Assembly: GCA_945643635.1 (NCBI GenBank)
Contig: CALZFC010000040.1
Coordinates: 1,665,001 to 1,729,000, forward strand
From: Allodiplogaster sudhausi
Lineage: Eukaryota > Nematoda > Chromadorea > Rhabditida > Diplogasteridae
DNA length: 64,000 bases
Direction: 5' to 3'
Position 1 is the first letter of the stretch. Every line of letters starts with the position of its first letter. Positions 1 to 13,069 of this stretch are shown here, in pieces. Both the position numbers and the translations under genes were made by a program. The notes under the pieces are model-generated. The model searched no databases and was not told where the DNA came from. It was given only the letters and a program-made list of their open reading frames with translations.

Positions 1-1914
1 TTGCCTTTCTCGTGTTTCCATCCTTTGCAGGAATCGACTGCCGCTCGCTCTGTGCAGTAATTCCCTTTTCTCTCCCCATTATTTTTCTATGCCTCCTTCA
101 CTCCATCCGCGCTTCCCTCTCTTGTACTTCTCTATTGTCTGATCTATTTCTCTCTCTCTCTCTCTCTCTCCTCTCTCTCTCCTCTCTCTCTCTCTCACTC
201 TCTCTCTGTCTCTCTCTCTCGTTGTTTTCTTTCTCTCTGGTGTTACTGCTCTTCTTTTCTTTTCACTAGGCGTGTTGTTTTGCAGTTGCGGAGCTACATT
301 TTACTCCAGAGGGGCGAGTGACAGAGAGAGAGAGAGAGAGAGAGAGAAGATTTGCTGCTTCTGCAGAGAGAGCATGAGCCGGCCCTTGCTTCTCCCTTCT
401 GTCTGTTGCATTCCCCTCCGTTTATAGGTTGCTCCATTGCGCGACTCGCCTCTCTTTCTAGTGATTCGTCTGATTTTTCCTTACCCGTATCAGTGAAATT
501 GAATTGCTCTTTGAACACATCCCTTTCTGCTTCAAGGTTCATTTCTTTTTGTCAGTCATTCATGCTAAGAACTTTATTTAGCTGCCTCTCTTTCCCCTCG
601 TTCTTGTATCTCGCCATCGTACTTTATTCAGTGTTCTTTACCTTGAACCTTCGTTGCCACTGTGAGTTTTGCGTGCTCCCAATTCTAATATCTTTTCTGA
701 TGCTCGTATGGTGCGAAAGCGCTCATCTCGGTCTCTCTGACCCTGTGAATGACATTTCTTTCATTTCTCCTCGTCATCTTATGATTTCGCTTTGCTCATT
801 TCCTGCAACATCGATGGCTGGCGAGAGTTCCAATCACTTTCTTGGAAAAGTTCAATGTTTTGTGCATTTTGCAATTTCGTCTTCACCTTAAATGCATTGC
901 TTTTAAGGCTTCTCAAATACTTTTTCTTGAAAGAAACGTGAATACTCTCGAAATTCACCTGGAGAAATCGTTGTCATCAGAATTTGTAGATTTTAAATCT
1001 GAATTTCTGATGCCTACATCATTGCTCAAGTTAATTCCATGACTTGGGACTGCCATATTCTGACAAAGTATTATTATTATCACTTTGTTGTTGTCCTCGA
1101 TCATCCGTCGGCATTTCTGATGTTGTTATTCCACTCTTCCCAGTGAACTGCTGCTGTTTTCCCTTCCCAATCAAAATCGAACGCAGTTCTTTTTCTTGTA
1201 TTCTACAACAACCGTGGCGGCTCATTGTTATGTTGAGTGTGTAACAGAATAGAAGGGTGGAGCAATGAGAAACGAAGAGAACTATCAGATACTTTATGAA
1301 GTGCATTAAATACTAATTGGGTGACACAGGGGTTTTCCAATTAACTATTGTTACTTACGTTTTTTTTATCAAGTGCCTTTTTTTTTATTTCTCCTGCTTA
1401 TGCCATTCTTACATTTAGACCAGTGTCGATGTTTGCATTAACAGTATTTCTTTGTGCTCTGCTCGTTTAAGTAGTTTCACTCGTTAGTTCTTCTAAATTC
1501 CTTTTCTGCATCCAAGGGTTACTCGAAATAGGGTCAGTAGCGCCATGCTAATAGTTTTGTTTTCCATTCTTCTTGCGCAGTGCAAACCAGAAGGAAATGC
1601 TTGAATACTGCAATTATTTAAACAAAGAACAGCCTCATCTTTGAGTGCTTTTTCCAATTTCTTCTGTTATGGGTATCGGAATCGTATAGAGAAAAATATG
1701 ATTCTCTTCTACTTCCAGACTCGGAATTATTGTTCCAATATTTCCCTATTTCCCGCCTTTGTTTTTATCTTAAAATATATGCCTGATTTTTGGAAGCACT
1801 AATTTCAGTTTCTTTGAAATAGGTGGAATGTTAATCACATATCCATGTCCTAATAAATTCAAAAAGCGCATGCATTTATTATGCTCCGTGAATTCATTCT
1901 TTTTTCTATTTCAG
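1..1914. other. Pyrimidine-rich non-coding stretch
   Basis: No gene supported here. It contains a (CT)n tract at about 150-230 and a short (GA)n tract at about 322-348. The longest open frame (352-891, +) is low-complexity, hydrophobic and Ser/Leu/Cys-rich, with no recognisable domain or flanking splice logic. The stretch may be upstream intron or 5' region of the kinase gene that begins at 1915. Confidence 0.5.
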
Positions 1915-3876
1915 GTACAAATCGGGTCGAGAATGTTCGATGCCCACGAACTGGAGAAGCTTATACCTCAGTTGGAAGAAACAATTCAGGTTCTTTATTT
2001 TTTTTTATTTGTCATCATCATTTTTGATGTAGTTTTTTCAGTAAACCTGGGAATTTGTACAACTAGGGCAGTAAATTTTCTTATCTTATTATTCCTTTTA
2101 TTCAGAGAAAAGATGCGCAATTGCGACAGCAGCAGCACACAATTGACACGCACGTCAAGAGGATCGGAGATTTGGAGGCTGAAGTCAACTCCCTTCAGGT
2201 GACCGCATCAACGTAGTTGCCTTGGGCTTTGTTATATTTCTGTTTATAAATGAAAAGAATCAGTTTTGCATGGTAAGTGCATTATCAGTTTAATATAGTT
2301 TCAGTTGTGTATCTGTCCCGATCTCCCTATCCCCGTTTTTTCCTCTTTCTGTCTTCTCTCTCTCTCTCTCTCTCTCTCTCGCTCTTTCTCTATCTCGAAC
2401 TCTCTCTCAATACCCTCTCGAATTGCAGCGAGAATGCGACAAGCTCCGCTCGGTACTTGAGCAGAAGGCCCAGTCGGCAGCCTCTCCAGGCATCGCCCTT
2501 CCAAGTACCGGAAGTTCAACTCCAAAAACGAGCGATGACCAGGTGAGGGTTTCGATCTCTCATTTTAACCCCTAGCCGCTCATATTTTTTTCCGTGAAGA
2601 CTATCTCCAGCCTTAAATCGCAAGCTGTGCATTCCGACAACACTAAAGGCAACTGTATATGTCTGTAAACAAGGATTGATAAAGAAGAAGAAGAGATAAT
2701 AGTAAATAGGGAAGACAACAAAGCAACATTGATATGGCAGTGAAAGAGTGTGAAGGATGGTTAGCGATGTGGAGTGAACTTTGTTCTGCAGAGAATCCCG
2801 GTGACGGGCGGGAGTGGAGACGCGACTGGAAGGGCGAAGAAGCTCGCCGTCTCTGCTGAGCCGGCCAAGCTCGACCAGCAGAGGGCCACTCTCCAGCATC
2901 ACATCAAGAGTGCCGGGTGCATAATCTATTACAGAACTATACTTCAATCAAATACTTTTGATTCTATTGGAACATCAATTCAAGTGAAAGAGCAATATTA
3001 GCATAGAATTATATTGTTGATTATTGTAAAGACATTCTAATGCATACACTCCACTACGTGCTTAAGCTGTTGTTCTGATCAGATCGAAGCAGTTGATCCG
3101 GGAAGCGGTGCACAAGAACGACTTCTTGAAGCAGCTGGCAAAGGAGCAGATCATTGAGTTGGTGGAGTGCATGTACGAGATGCGGGCGAGGGCTGGCCAG
3201 TGGGTGATCCAGGAGGGCGAGCCAGGAGACAGACTCTTCGTTGTCGCAGGTCCTCTTCTCTACCTATATTTCACTCTTGGCCATTAATAGCGCTTTGCTT
3301 TTGGTTATCTTTTGGAGTATGAAGTTTTTTTAATATTAAACGTTTACGCGTTTTTTATTGCGACTCTTTTCAGAATACCGCCATTGCGCGGTGAATTATT
3401 GTTATTATTTTTTTAATCTTTCAGAGGGAGAACTGCAAGTGTCGCGAGAGGGTACTGTACTCGGCACGATGCGGGCGGGTACTGTAATGGGCGAGTTGGC
3501 CATCCTGTACAACTGCACCAGGTGAGTATAATTAATGTCTTTATTCTAGGTAACTTATTTCTTTGGTTATTAATTAAAGTTGTGGGTTTCGCAAAATATG
3601 AAGACTTCTTCAAAGAAACTTGTTAAAACCAGCCCTGCCGGTAATATATAAATTGACTCTCCTTATATGTTCTCTTGATCCGTTCGAGTTTTGAAGGGCA
3701 ATGAGGAAACCGTACTGCACGGTTTACAGTATTTGGAGAAAACGAGGGAACTGTGGAAATGTAAATAGTCTTTTATGAGTGAAGAGGTTGGGAGATAAGC
3801 GTTTGTGGAGGCCATAGAGTTGATGATTGAAGAATAGTGGAATGTGCTCGTTACCTTCGACTTCCATCTCTCTCTG

Positions 3877-3921
<45 letters not shown>

Positions 3922-4309
3922 CGCTCTCTCTTACTCTCTCTGCCTCTCTCTCTCTCTCTCTCTCGCGCTCTTTCTCTTACTCTCCCTCACATCCTCCCTC
4001 TCACTCTCTCTTACTCTCTCAACACCTCTCTCTCTCTCTCTCAGGCTCTCTGTCCCTGCTCTTCTTTCTAGTTTCCCCTCGCTCCGTTCACGTACTCTTG
4101 AGTAGCAATCATCAAATCACAGCTAACCTAAGGTATAACTTTTTCCAAGACCTCATCGATATTTAAATGTTTCGTAGTCCCACGAATTTGGAAGGTGTAA
4201 AAAAAACTGTTTGTGGACATTATCTGGTTGTTCTCACTCTTTCTCCACTATCACCTATCTCTCCGTTTCTGCTTCACTCCTTTGCTAATGTTATATTATT
4301 CTTTGGCTT

Positions 4310-4353
<44 letters not shown>

Positions 4354-5704
4354 TCTTTCCTTACTTCCCTCTATCCCCTTTTTTACCCTTCATATATTTT
4401 TTTTTCATCGCTTTCGTGTTCTCTTTCTTCTTCCCCCTATTCCTGTGTCGCTGGCTCTCTCTCGCTCTCTCTCTCACTCTCTCTCTCTTTCTCTCTCTCT
4501 CCCGGTCTCTTTCTCCGTCTCTCTCTATCTCCGTCTCTCTCTATCTCCGTCTCTCTCTCTATCTCCGTCTCTCTCTCTATCTCCGTCTCTCTCTCTCTAT
4601 CTCCGTCTCTCTCTCTATCTCCGTCTCTCTCTCTATCTCCGTCTCTCTCTCTCTCTCTCGTTCTCTCTCTCTCTATCTTACTCCCTCTCTTACTCCCTCT
4701 TACTCTCTCACATTAGCAATAGTCACAGAAAAAAAGCGCATAAAATGAGCGTGAAGATTGAGAAAAAGTGAAGAAAAGGAGCGAATGTGATTGGGCGTGG
4801 GAGTGAAGGCAAAGTTCACGTCCACCTTGCTACTCGTACAGTTCATTCTTCAGGTCCAGCCACTCATGAATTCTCCTTTTACCCTTCTTCTCATATTCTC
4901 ACAGCGTCTTGCTAGAGGAGTTGCCGTCTCTTTGTCTCTCGTAATCAGCTTTTCCGCTACCTTCTGTAGCCTTGCTTGCGGTCTTTTTTTAATAGCGGAA
5001 TTTTTAAGCTGTTTTTGCACCTTCCATCCTCCTTTGGTTCCTACAATTTTCGTTCTGCAACGTCTTTCTTAATTCTCCATTACTCCAATTGTTATTATTG
5101 TTTTGTTATTTCCTTTCTGAATGCTATCACTTTTTGCGCTTGGCCTCGCTTCACTTCTTTGTGCTCTGTCGACCATGCATTGGCGCCGCTCTTTTAGCTT
5201 TCATTCTTTCACTTTTCCCCCTTATATCTTGCATGTCGTCTGTCTTTCCATCTCACTCCCTCTCTCTCCTTCACTATCTTTCTTTCTCTCTCATTCTCTC
5301 TCTCCATCCTCTCTTTCTCTCGCTCCACTCACTCTCTCTCCACTCTCTTTCATGTTCTTTCCCTCCACTCTGCTCAATTTGAGTGGTCATCATCCTGCCA
5401 TCGTGCAAAGAGTGTTTGCTTGAGACTGGCCACTAATTGTCACTCTCAACCAGTGATCGCCATGCCAATCTAAAACATACATCTTACTCAATTTCTCTCC
5501 CGGCAAAGTGCCAACTTAACCCCCCCCCCCTCCCCTTCTCCTCCCTTGCAATGCTCGATTGACTTTTGTAATGCAAACGGTAAAAATGCTGCTACTTCTC
5601 GTCATTCATTTTACTATCATCTTTCCTTCGGTACTTGGCCTTGTGTTTATTCCATTTCTTTCCTCTCTCAAGTCTCACCTCCGCCTTTCTCTTTCTCCCT
5701 CTCA

Positions 5705-5748
<44 letters not shown>

Positions 5749-5882
5749 TTTGATTTTTGTCCAAGTATCAGCTTCGTCGTTCTCGTTCACTCTTTTAGAG
5801 TCAGTCAGATTGATTACTGTGGTAGCTGAAGTGCGGCTGCAGTTCTCATGTTAGATTCTTCTATTGATGCGATATAGAAAGG

Positions 5883-5914
<32 letters not shown>

Positions 5915-7467
5915 TGAGGCTGACATTGAGAAAAAGAGTGAACGAACGATGAGACGGAGAGAATGAAAGGAAGAGATTTGTGAAGGAGATGAGATCAGGA
6001 AAGAATACTCAATGTGATGCCATTAAATAGATGTCTTTATTTCTCTAAATCCGTACTTCTCTCATTCTCATTGATCTTTTTAATAGTCCGATAACTAGCA
6101 TGAGTTGTCATTTCGAGAAGGATTTCGTGTTTAGGCACTCGCATTGTAAGTTGTACTGTATTCTTCTTCTCAACAGCAGCAGAATGACTTGATGCTTTGC
6201 TGTGCCCGCTCAACGACGCAGAAACGTCGCTCGGAGGATTCTACACTCGATTCAGCAACTAGAACACCCGTAACTACCGTATTCCACCAGCCATCTTGGG
6301 CAGAAAAGGATGATATTCCGTCGCGGAAGGAACCACAGTCGTTTCGACGGCGCGCCCACGTTGTGTGGACGGAGACCCATCTCCCCTCTCAGTCTGCCGT
6401 CCCTCCAATTGTGATAACTCCTGCCATTCCATTACCAGTCATTACGGTAACAGCAACTCGTGCACAGCCGCGCATCGAAGAGCCTCCAGCGGCCCCGTCT
6501 ACCCTCTCTCTTCCATTCGGGAATGAGAAGGCCCCGCCAAGCTTGTTCTTTCCGTATGATAATGAGACCGCTGAGCGAGTTCCACCACGGAATCTGCCTT
6601 CTACCCTCGGGAACTTCCTGAGCGTGGAGATGGCGAGTGCCCGCCGTTCTTCGTCTCCTTCTGCTGTGTTGCAGTCGAGTGTCTTCGTGACCCCACCTCC
6701 TACTCCGACTGGAAGGGAGAACCCGGCAGTGCGACTCTCTCCAATCCCGAGACGTGCCAGTAGTGGCAATGTTGATTCGTGCCAGAAGAGACCGAGTCTG
6801 AAGCCGCCTCCGCGGAGAAAAGTGGTCACGACTTCGTCTCCTTCCTCATGGCTCAATGGTTTCCGACCGCTCGAGTGGATCTCGAATGCAGCGTCAGATC
6901 ATTTGCAATGCTTTTTCTCTCAAGTGGGAAACTGAACATTTATTATATTATTTTGCTTCGCTCGGCCTTGTTAGTTTTATTTTTTAAAAGAAAGAAATGG
7001 GAGTTCATTGTTCTCGGTAATAGGCCCAAGACTAAGCATGTAGCTGTTCTTTTATGCTTAGCGTAGGACGAATAGCTTATCTCGGCTGTAGATCTGTGTG
7101 GCTGCACACACAGAAAACTGCAAGGGTCAGACATTATATGTTGAAGGAAGTGGTTCATTTCGCAGCTTTTCTCTTCCTCATTTTTTGTTATAAATTCGTA
7201 GCTCGATTAGCCCCATGTTACTTTCCGTGGTCAATAGCATCGATGCATGTTAGAATTGGATTTCGAGAGGATAATCTCAGAATGGGATCAGTAAATTGTT
7301 AGATTGACTAATTCGATCAGAAAAGAAGCAAGGCCGTGTTTCTTTCTTTTCCTGTACTTTCTTCTCTCGATTGGTGCTCACTTCAGTCACATGTCAGTTT
7401 TGGAGAAAATTTAGGTAGCGTGGAAAGATTTGGATACGGTGATTGTGTAGGAGAGTGCGAATGGAGA

Positions 7468-7516
<49 letters not shown>

Positions 7517-10500
7517 TGGGTTAACATTTCAGTGTTTCAAAAGAGAACGGAAATCGGAAAGGAATGCGTTCTGGTATGGGATGATGGCTGAATTGGAGCG
7601 TAGACACCTGTTTATCAGTAGATATGGGAATGTTTCCGATCTCTTGACTCGAAAGACAAAGAAAAACAGATATTGGGTGATATATAGTTAGACGGATGAC
7701 CGGAAATGAAACCACATTGAAAAGTCAACGAACAGCTTGGATTTGTTTATCGAACCAATAAAGTTGCTTGCGGAAATAGAAATCAAGTATATTTACAGGA
7801 CTGCGTCAGTTCAGGCGTTGTCGGACGTGCAGTTATGGGTACTGGACCGAGCAGTCTTCCAGATGATAACCATGCGGCTGGGCATGGAGAGACAACAACA
7901 ACTCATGAACTTCCTCTCCAAGGTAGACATTGGCGGAGAGAGAGAGAGAGAGAGTACACAAGGGTCCCTCTTACTTGAACAGAACACTTAGTTGAGATCC
8001 TAACAGTAAGAGAATATTTATTGTCTAACACAACAATGTTCTATTGGATGCAGGTGTCCATCTTCGAAAATCTGAGCGAAGAGCGAATCAGCAAGATTGC
8101 CGATGTCATGGATCAGGAATACTACGCTGGCGGGCACTACATCATCAGGCAGGGAGAGAAGGTTGCTCTTTGAGACTTCGCTTATCCATTCAAGACCACT
8201 CCGATGATCTCGAGCAATCATTCTTTATCTTCTTCAATTAAATTACAATTTTTTATAATTATTATATTTCGTGGTGTGTGAAAAGGTTGTGGAAGATCTG
8301 GGAGGATGAGAAAAGGAATGAAAAGTATATCTTGCAGGGTGACACATTCTTCATCATCAACTCGGGCCAAGTCAAAGTGACGCAGCAGATTGAAGGGGAG
8401 GATGAGCCTCGCCAGATTCGAGTTCTCAATCAGGTTGGAGAAACTTTGCTTTTTCTTGTACTTTTTACGAAATAAGTTATTAACGATTTATTTCATTGCT
8501 GACATTGGGCTTGTTGATATGGTAAAAGTGGTAGAAAGAAGATATATAAAAAATTTTGTTGTAGGGTGACTTCTTTGGAGAAAAAGCTTTGTTGGGAGAG
8601 GAGATGAGAACGGCGAACATCATTGCACTGCCTCCCGGAGTGGAAGTTTTGACTCTTGACAGGTCAGGAGCAGAAATCATTTGGATTTATACTTTATCGA
8701 TATATTAATAAAACAGATTTATCGCTAACTATAATGTTTATTGAATTGTCACTTTCCCAGAGAGTCGTTCCTGAAGCTAATCGGCGATTTGGAGGCAGTG
8801 AAGCGAGACTACGGAGACAAGGAGCGACTGGCCACTGTTCCGCATGTTGAACCACCCAGTCCAACCAAGGTATGGAAATGCTAATTATGATATATATGTA
8901 CTTTTGTTGAAACATCGAATTACGTATATGTTTCAGGTAGCGCTTCAAGAGGAATTCGCTAGTGTTCAGCTGCGAAACCTGAAAAGACTGGCAACTCTCG
9001 GCGTTGGCGGCTTTGGGCGAGTGGAACTTGTTAGTGTTGATTTTTTTTCAATTACGTACTATTTATATTTGTTTATGATCCATGTTTAAGGTTTGCATCA
9101 ACGGCGACAAAGCGCGGACGTTTGCACTGAAGGCGCTGAAGAAGAAGCACATCGTGGACACCAGGCAACAGGAGCACATCTTCGCGGAGAGGAACATCAT
9201 GCTGGAGATGAACACTGAGTGGATTGTCAAGTCAGGAGAGAGAAAGGCAATGACTGAGCTAGAAAGAGAAGACCGATTTTGACTTGCAGATTGTACAAGA
9301 CGTATCGTGACACGAAGTATGTGTACATGCTGCTAGAAGTGTGCCTTGGTGGCGAGTTGTGGACCACTCTGAGAGATCGAGGTTTCTTCTGCACTTACAC
9401 GCATGTGTGCATGGATTAGATCCCTCGTGTTTCAAAGAGATTGATGGAGTTTGAACTGTTGAATGCGTAAGAAATGGGTTGTGTTCAGGTCACTTCGACG
9501 ACTATACGGCCCGCTTCTTCGTGGCGTGCGTGCTGGAGGGTCTGGAGTATTTGCATCGCAGATCCATTGTCTACCGTGATCTCAAACCAGAGAACTGCCT
9601 TCTTACCAACAGCGGGTACCTCAAACTGGTCAGTTCCTTGATGATTCTACGGACTAGTTATTGAGTTGTCTCAACCATTTGCTGTGATTTGCATTCTGTT
9701 TAATTGTGGTTTTATTTCTTCTCTTTTTCATGTAATAGTTATAAATGCTTTATCCTCTACCATGAAAGTGACATTCCTTCGTTCCCGCAGGTAGACTTTG
9801 GCTTTGCGAAGAAGTTGGCATCGGGCAGGAAGACGTGGACCTTCTGTGGCACTCCCGAGTGAGTCGCCTGCTTCTTCCCTCTTTCGTTCCACTGTAATGA
9901 ATGGGAGTGTCTAGATACGTGTCCCCCGAGATCATCCTGAACAAGGGCCACGACCAGGCTGCCGACTACTGGGCACTGGGCATCTACATCTGCGAACTCA
10001 TGCTCGGCCGGCCACCATTCCAGGTCCGCTTCATTCTCCTAGTGCCAATTATGAGAAAATGACTATGTATTTTTCTCTAAATACAGTATTCCCCTCTTAC
10101 AGGCCTCTGACCCGATGAAGACATACACGCTCATTCTCAAAGGAGTCGATGCTCTCGAGATACCGAACAGGTCTGTTTATTCTCTTTTCTATCAATTCTA
10201 AATAGTAGACTGTGTGATGCCAGGAGAATCGGCAAGACTGCGACTGCCCTGGTGAAGAAGTTGTGTAGAGACAACCCGGGAGAGCGGCTTGGTTCCGGAT
10301 CGGGAGGGGTCAATGACATCCGCAAGCATCGATGGTGCCTCTTTAATCATTTCATTCTTTATCTCCCGCTTTCTTTCACTTATCAGGTTCAAAATGGCTT
10401 AAATAATAATGGATCATTACAGGTTCATGGGCTTTGACTGGGAAGGCCTACGATCTCGTGCATTGAAGGCACCTATTCTACCCAAGGCTAGTATCCCTCG

Positions 10501-10705
10501 TGAACTATTACCGAAGTAAATAAATAATTCAGCATGTTTTGAAGAGTTCATCTTAAATATTTCCATTTTCTTCTTTTAATCATGAGGTTATCTCTGACGG
10601 TACCTCTAGGTGTCGAATCCGGCGGACGTTACGAACTTTGACAACTACCCGCCCGACCAGGATGTGCCTCCTGATGAGTTCTCCGGCTGGGATGAGGGCT
10701 TCTAA
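1915..10705 (+). CDS. cGMP-dependent protein kinase (PKG, EGL-4/foraging type)
   Basis: Ser/Thr kinase activated by cGMP. About 21 exons can be read in consistent phase. In order: an N-terminal coiled coil rich in Gln/Leu (exons at 1915-1989 and about 2107-2201), a basic autoinhibitory segment reading [11 protein letters not shown] (about 2838-2870), cyclic-nucleotide domain A (3085-3522, continued at 7799-7921), cyclic-nucleotide domain B (8054-8876), and a kinase domain. The kinase carries the Gly loop GVGGFGRV, the catalytic loop [13 protein letters not shown], the activation-loop [10 protein letters not shown], and an AGC C-terminal tail ending in FSGWDEGF before TAA at 10703-10705. The first exon is open upstream without a clear start; ATG at 1933 is the first in-frame Met, and an earlier exon may lie outside the window. 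The CNB-A domain is split by a 4.3-kb intron that holds another open frame. The last intron seems to use a GC donor (AAG|gctagt near 10487). Identification is firm; the start is not. Confidence 0.93.
3866..4058. repeat. (CT)n tract
   Basis: Interrupted (TC)n, intronic in the PKG gene. Confidence 0.95.
4312..4700. repeat. (CT)n tract with ctatctccgtctct higher-order units
   Basis: At 4515-4645 a roughly 20-nt unit (tctctctctatctccgtc) repeats about seven times. Intronic in PKG. Confidence 0.9.
6192..6935 (+). CDS. Candidate nested gene in PKG intron, Pro/Ser/Thr-rich protein
   Basis: A 248-codon open frame, long for this compartment and free of simple repeats, lies on the same strand inside the 4.3-kb PKG intron (3523-7798). 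ATG at 6192 gives about 247 residues. The frame is open for a few codons upstream to a good acceptor (ctcaacag at about 6171-6178), so it may instead be the last exon of a longer transcript. The protein is Pro/Ser/Thr/Arg-rich, without signal peptide or membrane helix, and looks intrinsically disordered. It has SP/TP clusters such as TPPPTPTGR and RLSPIPRR that resemble proline-directed phosphorylation or SH3-binding sites. No family recognised. It could also be an alternative exon of the host, but it has no relation to the interrupted cyclic-nucleotide domain. Confidence 0.45.
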   Translation: MLCCARSTTQKRRSEDSTLDSATRTPVTTVFHQPSWAEKDDIPSRKEPQSFRRRAHVVWTETHLPSQSAVPPIVITPAIPLPVITVTATRAQPRIEEPPAAPSTLSLPFGNEKAPPSLFFPYDNETAERVPPRNLPSTLGNFLSVEMASARRSSSPSAVLQSSVFVTPPPTPTGRENPAVRLSPIPRRASSGNVDSCQKRPSLKPPPRRKVVTTSSPSSWLNGFRPLEWISNAASDHLQCFFSQVGN

Positions 10706-12482
10706 GCAGCCGCCTCTCCAACGGATGGGTGGGCGGAGCTTCTGCCGATTGCCTCCTTTTGCTTATCTCTGCTACTTGCTGCTTCAGGATTCCTTCCCTG
10801 AGGTTGTCTCACTCTTTCTCATAGTGTTATGCCAAGCCCTACTAATTATATCAGTTATTATAAGATTCAGTTCATTTTTTGTACTTATAGGAAGGAATCA
10901 ATGCGAGTAGACTTTTTAATTGCAGTCTCCAGTTGTTTTATTCAGTGTCTTCTTATTCAGGAATCTTAGGCCACTTTTGGTTTTTTTTGTGAAAGCGCAG
11001 CCCTTCATGCCTCCATTGGCTTTTCTACTCTGTATTATAGTTTGAATTGTCCACCAACTATTCCTCGTTCAACTTGCCGGCCCTTTCTCAGTCTGTGTAT
11101 CCCGAGCGAACAAATCCTCTGCCCCCTCCCTTATCCCTTATATCTTCTTACCGTATCAGCGGCGTTGTTCTCTTGCCTTGCTTGCGCCTCCACTCACTTG
11201 TGCGGAAGTGGTTACTTACTTCTCTTGCTTGCTTTCTCTCTGTATCCTTTGACCTTCCGCTTCTACTTCCCTTGATGGCGCCCTCCACAATTCCGGTGTC
11301 TATGTTTCTCGGCAACTTGAGTCTTGTTTTAGCACTTATCCAGAGTATTATTATAATGTTATTATGATTGTTAGCTATGCATAGAAGTTATTGCTTATTG
11401 TAAAAAGCCCAGGTGAATTCACCAATCGAATGGTTTACGTGAATGGCGTTCTAGTTTCAATGTCTACTCGAATCACTGCATATTGACTTACTTTCCTTTT
11501 TGACCGCGCAACCAACAGAAAGATGACCGTGCGCGCTGTGTGGACAGCAGATAAGCCACGAGATCTCATGAATCGATTGAAGAGTGTTCTTGAAGGCGTC
11601 TTCGGTTGCTTTGTCGAGTTCTTCTGTCTGGCATATCTTGCTGCTCATTCTCGGCCGCTGGAATTGCTCCGCTCCCTTTCTACTGAATTGCTAAATTTGA
11701 GATCTTTTCTTAATAATAAGTGACTATGTCAGTTTCCGTGAGCGAAGCCTGGCTGCCCACCGCTTTTCATTGTTATCATGGCACTACCATAAGCTAGCCT
11801 CATTCTCTGTTGCAGTGACGCAGTCGATCATGCTTGACACTTCTTACCTGAACAGGCGTGGAAGATATTGTAAGAATGGAAGAAAAGATCTACTTATTAA
11901 TTTGTACTATGATTATAAATAATAAAGTACTTCAGTCCGTTGCTTACCAGATATGTTCCTGTACAACGTTGTTCATGTTGCCGGGACGATGGGAGGGATT
12001 AAAAAAGGATGGGAAAAGAATACGGTAGCGCATGAACTACATTAGCGTTTTTCATTCGCCGAAAAGTATTTGAAAGACGTTTATTAAGTCATTTAAATAT
12101 TAATGGATTTTAAGGGGTCATTCTAAATTGCCTTGGCTTTTTAAATTCTTGTAATAAATAATAATCTGAACAGTACAGTGAAACGACACAAGATCAAACA
12201 GATGGTTTTAGTAAATATATGTAATATCTGTATTGCCCAGGGGTCGCGGGACTCCTCTCGGCGTAGTTTGTCAGCTAATTTGAATGCACGAATATAAATG
12301 GTGTATAAACACTGATCTGACAGGCAAATCTGAAGTGCAGAAGGTTGCAAGCTGAAAGTGATTTGAATGCCAGCCAGCAATGTTGAAATGAATCAGTTGA
12401 TGCCAAACGGGGTGTCATTGTGTTCGGTGGCTGGAGTTGCGCGTGGTTGTCTCAGCCAGGGAGGGAGTTTCTTGATAAAGAG
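10706..12482. other. Intergenic region after PKG
   Basis: It probably holds the PKG 3' UTR. Several short open frames (for example 11047-11367 and 11523-11723 on +) show no domain, signal peptide or splice support. AT-rich segments with AATAAA-like words occur near 11920. I see no convincing gene. Confidence 0.4.
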
Positions 12483-12972
12483 ATGATTAGAGTTGAACCT
12501 CCATTACCCTCCTCCCCTTCTTGGCCCACCTCCCATCCCTCTTCTCTTTCTTCTCTGCTTCTGCCTGTAATCCCTGCATCCGTCGAAGAGGTCTTTTCTC
12601 TCTTCTTCTCTCCTTTCTAACTTCTCTCATTCCAGTCTTGGTCGAGCTTCAGCAACTGCGTCTGCTTCTGGCGGCTGCCAGTCAACGTTTCACAGGTGCT
12701 TCTTTTGTTCATGATTTCCAGCTGATGGTGAATTGCATACATTTCTCGTTTTCTTTGCCCTCGATTCAGCCCTCTTACACTTTATCACATTCTTCATCCG
12801 TCTCTGCTCTATTTATCTCTCTCTTTCTGTCTCTACCTCTCTCTTTTTCTATCTCCTCCTCTTTCTCTCCGTATCTGCCTCTCTTTCACACCTGTCTCTA
12901 CATCTCCCTTTGTCTCTGTCTCTACCTCTTTCGCTCTCGCTCGCTCTCTCTCTCTCTATTTCTCTTTCTCTC

Positions 12973-13023
<51 letters not shown>

Positions 13024-13038
13024 ACCCCTCTCTCGCTC

Positions 13039-13069
<31 letters not shown>

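Noticed and set aside
352..891. 179-codon plus-strand frame
   Set aside because: Compositionally biased (Ser/Leu/Cys/Phe) with no domain, acceptor or donor support; length explained by pyrimidine-rich DNA.
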